Assembly (NCBI GenBank): GCA_037443085.1
Contig: JBBIPA010000060.1
Location: 1 to 10,436 of the forward strand
DNA length: 10,436 nucleotides
Direction of reading: 5' to 3'
From: JBBIPA01 sp037443085
Lineage (GTDB): Bacteria; Chloroflexota; Dehalococcoidia; GIF9; UBA5629
The position numbers and the translations under genes were made by a program. Positions 6,891 to 10,436 of this stretch are shown piece after piece. The notes under the pieces are model-generated. The model did not search any database. It saw only the letters and a list, made by a program, of their open reading frames with translations, and was not told the origin of the DNA. Each line of letters starts with the position of its first letter. Position 1 is the stretch's first letter.

Positions 6891-7919
6891 CTAGCTGTTT
6901 ACACCATCGATTTGCCTTTTAACCTTCGCTAGCTCCGAATTTATAGTATCCACCACACCTGATTCAACTGCAATTTTTGCCTGGCCAATAGCCCGGGTGA
7001 ACTGTAATGCCTGGCTGCGACCATGCATAACCATGGCTATCCCGTTGACACCGAGCAGAGGCGCACCGCCGACGAGGTCGGCACCAACCATTTTCATCAG
7101 CAAATCCTGCTTCAGCTTGCCTATTTCAGCATCGGGCAGTTTGCCGCTTAGGTTGGCTTTCAGCCACTGCACCATGGCACCACCCAGACCTTCAACAAAC
7201 TTAAGCAATATATTTCCGACGAAACCATCGCAAATAATGACGTCAGCCTTACCAGCAACAATATCATTCCCTTCCACATTGCCGATAAAGTTCAAGCCGC
7301 TCTTCTTAAACAGGGGAAAACTTTCCTTCACCATCTCATTGCCTTTCCCTTCTTCAGCCCCCACGCTGAGCAAAGCAACGGTAGGATTAGAGATATGTAA
7401 TAGCTTCTGAGCATAGGCACAGCCCACCACGGCAAAGTTGAGCAGATGATGGGGCTTGCAGTCCACATTGCCGCCATAGTCCATAACCACAGTCTTCGGG
7501 CTGAATCCCAGCATAGGGCCACCTACTACAGGGCGCTCCATGCCTTCAGCAGTGCCCAGAATAGTGAGGGCACTGGCAACCACAGCACCGGTAGGCCCAG
7601 CGCTGAGCACGGCATCGGCTTCACCACCTTTCACCAGCTTGGTGGCTATTATAATGGAGGCACTGCGTTTCTGTCGCAGCACCAGCGCTGGCGGCTCGCC
7701 CTCCTTGACAAACTCATCAGCATTAACGCACGTAATGGGCAATTTCGCAGCATCATATTTCGCCAGTTCTGCCTGTAACGTCGTCATCGGCCCCACCAGA
7801 ATAATCTCAACCCCACCTTCCCTGGCAGCATCTACAGCACCTTTAATCACCTCACCTGGAGCATGGTCACCACCCATGGCATCGACTGCTATCCTTAATA
7901 CCCTGTTACCTTCCGCCAT
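6891..7919 (-). CDS. plsX: Phosphate acyltransferase PlsX
   Basis: A 342-residue peripheral enzyme that converts acyl-ACP and phosphate to acyl-phosphate, the donor used by PlsY in phosphatidic acid synthesis. Family motifs are VDAMGGDHAPGE (12-23), the loop SAGPTGAVVAS (106-116), MDYGGNVDCKP (146-156), SVGAEEGKGNE (185-195), NFIGNVEGNDI (210-220), DGFVGNILLKFVEG (231-244) and GGAPLLGVNG (284-293). Length is normal. The second motif is usually SAGNTGA; here Asn is replaced by Pro109. The ATG at 7919 has an excellent AAGGAG 9 nt upstream. No fabH, rpmF or acpP flanks it, so this appears to be a single-gene unit between the TRAP and tup operons. No hairpin terminator was found in the 138 bp after its stop. 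Confidence 0.95.
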   Translation of the reverse strand: MAEGNRVLRIAVDAMGGDHAPGEVIKGAVDAAREGGVEIILVGPMTTLQAELAKYDAAKLPITCVNADEFVKEGEPPALVLRQKRSASIIIATKLVKGGEADAVLSAGPTGAVVASALTILGTAEGMERPVVGGPMLGFSPKTVVMDYGGNVDCKPHHLLNFAVVGCAYAQKLLHISNPTVALLSVGAEEGKGNEMVKESFPLFKKSGLNFIGNVEGNDIVAGKADVIICDGFVGNILLKFVEGLGGAMVQWLKANLSGKLPDAEIGKLKQDLLMKMVGADLVGGAPLLGVNGIAMVMHGRSQALQFTRAIGQAKIAVESGVVDTINSELAKVKRQIDGVNS

Positions 7920-7928
7920 TTCTAGTTA

Positions 7929-7934
7929 CTCCTT
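7929..7934 (-). promoter_or_regulatory. Strong ribosome binding site of plsX
   Basis: AAGGAG on the minus strand, 9 nt from the ATG at 7919. It fixes the plsX start and is the best Shine-Dalgarno in the window, showing that this genome uses SD-led initiation for at least some genes. Confidence 0.8.
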
Positions 7935-7952
7935 ATAGACGTATTTTTTAGT

Positions 7953-7981
7953 TATATAGTCTACATCATGTGTCACTGCAA
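7953..7981 (-). promoter_or_regulatory. Candidate promoter of plsX
   Basis: Minus-strand TTGCAG (7981-7976) and TATATA (7958-7953) are 17 bp apart, about 33 bp upstream of the plsX ATG and correctly placed before its ribosome binding site. TATAAC overlapping at 7956-7951 is a better -10 sequence but with 19-bp spacing. It lies downstream of the TRAP terminator, supporting independent transcription. Confidence 0.45.
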
Positions 7982-8010
7982 AGCCATACCAATTAGAGGT
8001 AAAATGAACA

Positions 8011-8031
8011 AAGGGGCAAAGAAAGCCCCTT
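8011..8031 (-). terminator. Hairpin terminator after the TRAP operon
   Basis: AAGGGGC (8011-8017) and GCCCCTT (8025-8031) form a perfect 7-bp GC-rich stem with a 7-nt loop. It begins 39 nt past the dctM stop. Read on the minus strand it is followed by TGTTCATTTT, a weak U-rich tail. No plus-strand gene ends nearby, so it most likely serves dctM. Confidence 0.55.
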
Positions 8032-8070
8032 ACTCGGTTTCTATCAGCGATTGCGCACAGAGAATCAAGT

Positions 8071-9393
8071 TTAGCCTCCGCCTACAGTCCCACCCTTTAT
8101 TAGTTTGGGCAACCACAGGGCAATCTGGGGAAAAGCTATCAGTATCGCCACCAGACACAAATCAGCAACTAAGAAAGGCATTACCCCACGATATACAGTA
8201 CTCATGGGCACATCCCTAACTATTCCCGCTACAATAAATACCGTCATACCTACCGGGGGGCATATCATGCCCATTTGACAAACGATAACCACCAACACCC
8301 CAAACCAGATGGGATCAAAGCCCAGCGATTTTATTATGGGGAAAAAAATGGGCACGGTGAGCAATATCATCCCCATCTCATCCATAAGAGCACCAAGGAT
8401 AATATAAATAATAACTATAATCACGATAATAACATAGGGATTGAGCTGCATACCGATAATAGTGCTCGACAGCACTGCAGGCAGCCTGGTCACTGCCAGA
8501 AAATAGTTGAGCAGCATGGCACCGAGGATGATAATAAAAATCATACCACCAGTTCTAGCCGTCTCCCTGAGGCTAGCTTTAAACTCACTCCAGCCAAGTT
8601 TCCTCCTCGCTAGGGCGAAAACGAAAGCACCAAAAGCACCAACACCCGCCGCCTCCGAAGGGCTGAAGACACCAAGGTACAGACCTCCGATGACCAACAC
8701 AAAGAGGAGCAGCACAATCCAGGTGTTTTTTAATGAGTATATCTTCTCCTTCATGGTTGCCCTAGGACCACGCGGGCCAATCAGGGGATTACGCAGGCAC
8801 ACCAGGTAGACAGCGGCAAAGAAAAATAGAGATAGCAGTATACCCGGTATCAGACCGGCTATGAGCAATCTGCCTATAGATTGTCCCGTGACAATGCCAT
8901 ATATAACGAAGATGATACTTGGTGGTATCATCACCGCCAGGGTACCCCCCGAGGCCACCGCGCCACAAGCAAGGCTAGAATCATAGTTATATTTTTTCAT
9001 TTCCGGCACCGCTACTGTGCTGAAAGTAGCCGCGGTAGCAATGCTGGAGCCGCTGACCGCAGCAAAGGCGGCACAGGCTCCGATGGTAGCCAAAGCCAGA
9101 CCACCACGAAAATTCCCAATCCACTTGTATGCCGCAGTAAACAGATCCGTGCTTATCCCGGCATAATAACAAAACGCTCCCATAAGGATAAACAGCGGGA
9201 CAACACTAAGGTCGTAGCTGGCAAAGGTATCATACGCCACCCTCTGTAATAACCCAGCCGCCGCTTGAGGGCCGGATAACCATAGCATGCCAGCCAAGCT
9301 CAGTATGCCCATAGACACACCTATGGGTATACCGGAAAACAGGAGGGCAATCATGATAGCAATACTGATATACCCTATGACGACTGGTTCCAT
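8071..9393 (-). CDS. dctM: TRAP transporter large permease subunit DctM
   Basis: A 440-residue inner-membrane protein that forms the ion-coupled translocation channel of a tripartite (TRAP) importer, usually for carboxylic or other organic acids. It is hydrophobic throughout with about 12 membrane segments. Conserved stretches are FSGIPIGVSMG (19-29), AAVSGSSIATAATFSTVAVP (111-130), SGGTLAVMIPPSIIFVIYG (148-166), ALMDEMGMILLTVPIFFPI (335-353), GFDPIWFGVL (358-367) and QMGMICPPVGMTVFIVAGI (373-391). Length matches the family. The ATG at 9393 has GGAGG at 9404-9408, 10 nt upstream, and overlaps the end of dctQ by 19 bp, so the two are translationally coupled. The substrate cannot be deduced from the permease. 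Confidence 0.94.
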   Translation of the reverse strand: MEPVVIGYISIAIMIALLFSGIPIGVSMGILSLAGMLWLSGPQAAAGLLQRVAYDTFASYDLSVVPLFILMGAFCYYAGISTDLFTAAYKWIGNFRGGLALATIGACAAFAAVSGSSIATAATFSTVAVPEMKKYNYDSSLACGAVASGGTLAVMIPPSIIFVIYGIVTGQSIGRLLIAGLIPGILLSLFFFAAVYLVCLRNPLIGPRGPRATMKEKIYSLKNTWIVLLLFVLVIGGLYLGVFSPSEAAGVGAFGAFVFALARRKLGWSEFKASLRETARTGGMIFIIILGAMLLNYFLAVTRLPAVLSSTIIGMQLNPYVIIVIIVIIYIILGALMDEMGMILLTVPIFFPIIKSLGFDPIWFGVLVVIVCQMGMICPPVGMTVFIVAGIVRDVPMSTVYRGVMPFLVADLCLVAILIAFPQIALWLPKLIKGGTVGGG

Positions 9394-9893
9394 TGGCCTG
9401 TTGCCTCCGCTATCGATTCCAGGAATTGAATAATAAACACCAGAGTCAAGAGGACAAGTCCCAACCCACAGAGAAATACAAAGGGATATTCCGGTATCGA
9501 CAATGCTGCCGACACAGCCCCAGTATCAACCGCCCTGGTAGCATGGACAAAAGTACGCCAGGCAATCATGGCAAAAAAAACCACGCACAGAAAATTAGTA
9601 ATCACCAGCAGTATCGCCTTCGGCTGTTGCGGCAGCTTCTGCGTCACAATATCCACATTAATATGAGCACGCTCCACCGCCGTCTCAGCGATGGCAAAAG
9701 AAATAAAAACAACCATCAGGTAGGCAGTCACTTCATAAGAGCCAATAATGGGCTTATTGATGGTGTAGCGGAGGGCGACGTCCGCTGCAGTGAGAAACAT
9801 CATCGTTGCCAGAGCGACCATCGCCACGCTATTGACCCAGTTGACAAAGGGATATACCTTGTCAATTATTGCTTTTACTATACGAGCTAGCAA
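9375..9893 (-). CDS. dctQ: TRAP transporter small permease subunit DctQ
   Basis: A 172-residue membrane protein that partners DctM in the TRAP permease. Four hydrophobic helices are visible (about 20-43, 53-74, 92-113, 134-158). The family signature DVALRYTINKPIIGSYEVTA (38-57) and the ERAHINVDIV stretch (74-83) are present. The first usable codon after an in-frame TAA at 9905-9903 is TTG at 9893. It gives a normal N-terminal tail before helix 1, but its ribosome binding site is weak (AGG about 13 nt upstream). A GTG at residue 23 would cut into the first helix and is unlikely. The gene starts 29 nt after dctP and overlaps dctM. Confidence 0.9.
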   Translation of the reverse strand: MLARIVKAIIDKVYPFVNWVNSVAMVALATMMFLTAADVALRYTINKPIIGSYEVTAYLMVVFISFAIAETAVERAHINVDIVTQKLPQQPKAILLVITNFLCVVFFAMIAWRTFVHATRAVDTGAVSAALSIPEYPFVFLCGLGLVLLTLVFIIQFLESIAEATGQWNQSS

Positions 9894-9908
9894 CGTTTTT
9901 CGTTAACC

Positions 9909-9924
9909 TATACTTTTACTTGTT
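9909..9924. repeat. Copy of the left half of the tup operator between dctP and dctQ
   Basis: TATACTTTTACTTGTT differs from operator positions 6753-6768 by one base (15 of 16). The opposite operator arm is absent here; only a 6-bp inverted repeat, CCTATA (9907-9912) and TATAGG (9928-9933), surrounds it. The copy runs into the dctP stop codon (9923-9925). It could be a weak regulator site or a chance match in AT-rich DNA. Confidence 0.35.
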
Positions 9925-10436
9925 ATTTATAGGACTTTAGAAAAGACAGTGTTTCGTCGAGAACCTTACGTGCCGGCAGACCTTTGGCTTCCATGGCAGC
10001 TACATCAGCATCCCACACTTTCTTGGCAATGTCCTGTGCCTTAGCCCATTCGGCATCCGAATACTTATTAATCTGCTCCGGCTTTATCTTCATCCTGGAA
10101 ATAGCTTCTTTCTCGCCCATATCCCACCTGCGAGAAAAGATGTTTTTAATGCCATATTCACCACTCATGCCGTCAATCGCCTTCTGAACATCAGCAGGCA
10201 GCGAGTTCCAGACATCTTTATTCATCACCAGCCAGAATGTGCCCACATAGTAGTATGGGGTGATATAGAAGTTGGTTATCTCATTTAGCTTGAATCCCTC
10301 GGCACCGATAAAGTCAATAGTCCAACCTTCAATAACGCCCTTCTCCATGCTTTCATATATGCCACTGGGCGGCATGGTGATGGGGCTAGCACCAGCTTCT
10401 TTTAACCAGTTCAGGGCACCACCGGCTGGTGTTCTT
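9923..10436 (-). CDS. dctP: TRAP transporter solute-binding protein DctP, C-terminal part (5' end outside window)
   Basis: The extracytoplasmic binding protein that delivers substrate to DctQM. The reading frame is open from the right edge (first full codon at 10435) to a TAA at 9923-9925, giving 170 residues. An internal ATG at 10375 is not the start, because family-typical sequence continues upstream of it: RTPAGGALNWLKEAGASPIT, leading into MPPSGIYESMEKGVIEGWT. That region corresponds to the second lobe of DctP proteins. FIGAEGFKL, YYYVGTFWLVMNKDVWNSLP and the charged helical tail EWAKAQDIAKKVWDADVAAM also fit. The signal peptide and the ligand-contacting Arg region of the first lobe are not in the window, so substrate class cannot be judged. 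Confidence 0.9.
   Translation of the reverse strand, partial: RTPAGGALNWLKEAGASPITMPPSGIYESMEKGVIEGWTIDFIGAEGFKLNEITNFYITPYYYVGTFWLVMNKDVWNSLPADVQKAIDGMSGEYGIKNIFSRRWDMGEKEAISRMKIKPEQINKYSDAEWAKAQDIAKKVWDADVAAMEAKGLPARKVLDETLSFLKSYK

Noticed and set aside
7934..7963. Inverted repeat TAGAC/GTCTA upstream of plsX
   Set aside because: The arms are only 5 bp and the next pair mismatches, which is within chance for AT-rich promoter DNA.
9393..9890. Open frame of 165 residues on the plus strand opposite dctQ
   Set aside because: Composition is very rich in His, Asn, Gln and Lys, typical of the antisense of hydrophobic codons. DctQ on the other strand is clearly the real gene.
10373..10375. ATG as the start of dctP
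   Set aside because: The frame stays open to the window edge and the 20 residues upstream match the DctP family, so this is an internal Met of a gene cut by the edge.

Overview
The window reads as an ordinary bacterial chromosome segment, probably from an anaerobic or sediment/groundwater Chloroflexota of the Dehalococcoidia type. That placement is an inference. It rests mainly on the lipoprotein at 1685-2827, whose Ig-like repeat resembles modules I associate with that group, and on the mix of tungstate uptake, a TRAP transporter and a GlcD-type oxidase. No rRNA, tRNA, CRISPR array, insertion sequence or phage gene was seen.

Layout. Positions 1-111 (+) hold the C-terminal end of an unrecognised gene. 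Next come glcD (237-1643, +), an FAD-linked 2-hydroxyacid oxidase/dehydrogenase, and a Pro-rich, Ig/Fn3-like surface lipoprotein (1685-2827, +). All remaining genes are on the minus strand. The block 2890-6752 is a compact four-gene tungstate uptake operon, read right to left: a GntR-type regulator fused to a cytoplasmic molybdate/tungstate-binding-like domain, then tupA (binding protein), tupB (permease) and tupC (ATPase with a C-terminal TOBE domain). Intergenic gaps are 4, 24 and 1 nt. plsX (6891-7919), for phospholipid synthesis, is a separate unit with its own promoter and a strong Shine-Dalgarno site. The block 8071-10436 is a TRAP transporter operon, dctP (5' end cut by the window edge), dctQ and dctM, closed by a probable hairpin terminator at 8011-8031.

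How the parts work together. TupABC would import tungstate for W-dependent enzymes that lie elsewhere. The regulator would bind the oxyanion inside the cell and control the operon through a near-perfect 35-bp palindrome (16 of 17 base pairs) that ends at its own start codon and overlaps both candidate promoters. The TRAP system imports an organic acid of unknown identity; GlcD could oxidise such a 2-hydroxyacid, but the two are not in one operon.

The most interesting signals are the regulator/operator pair, including a possible leaderless start; a 15-of-16 copy of half the operator between dctP and dctQ; and a 9-bp inverted repeat over the candidate glcD promoter. All intergenic stretches are under 300 bp.
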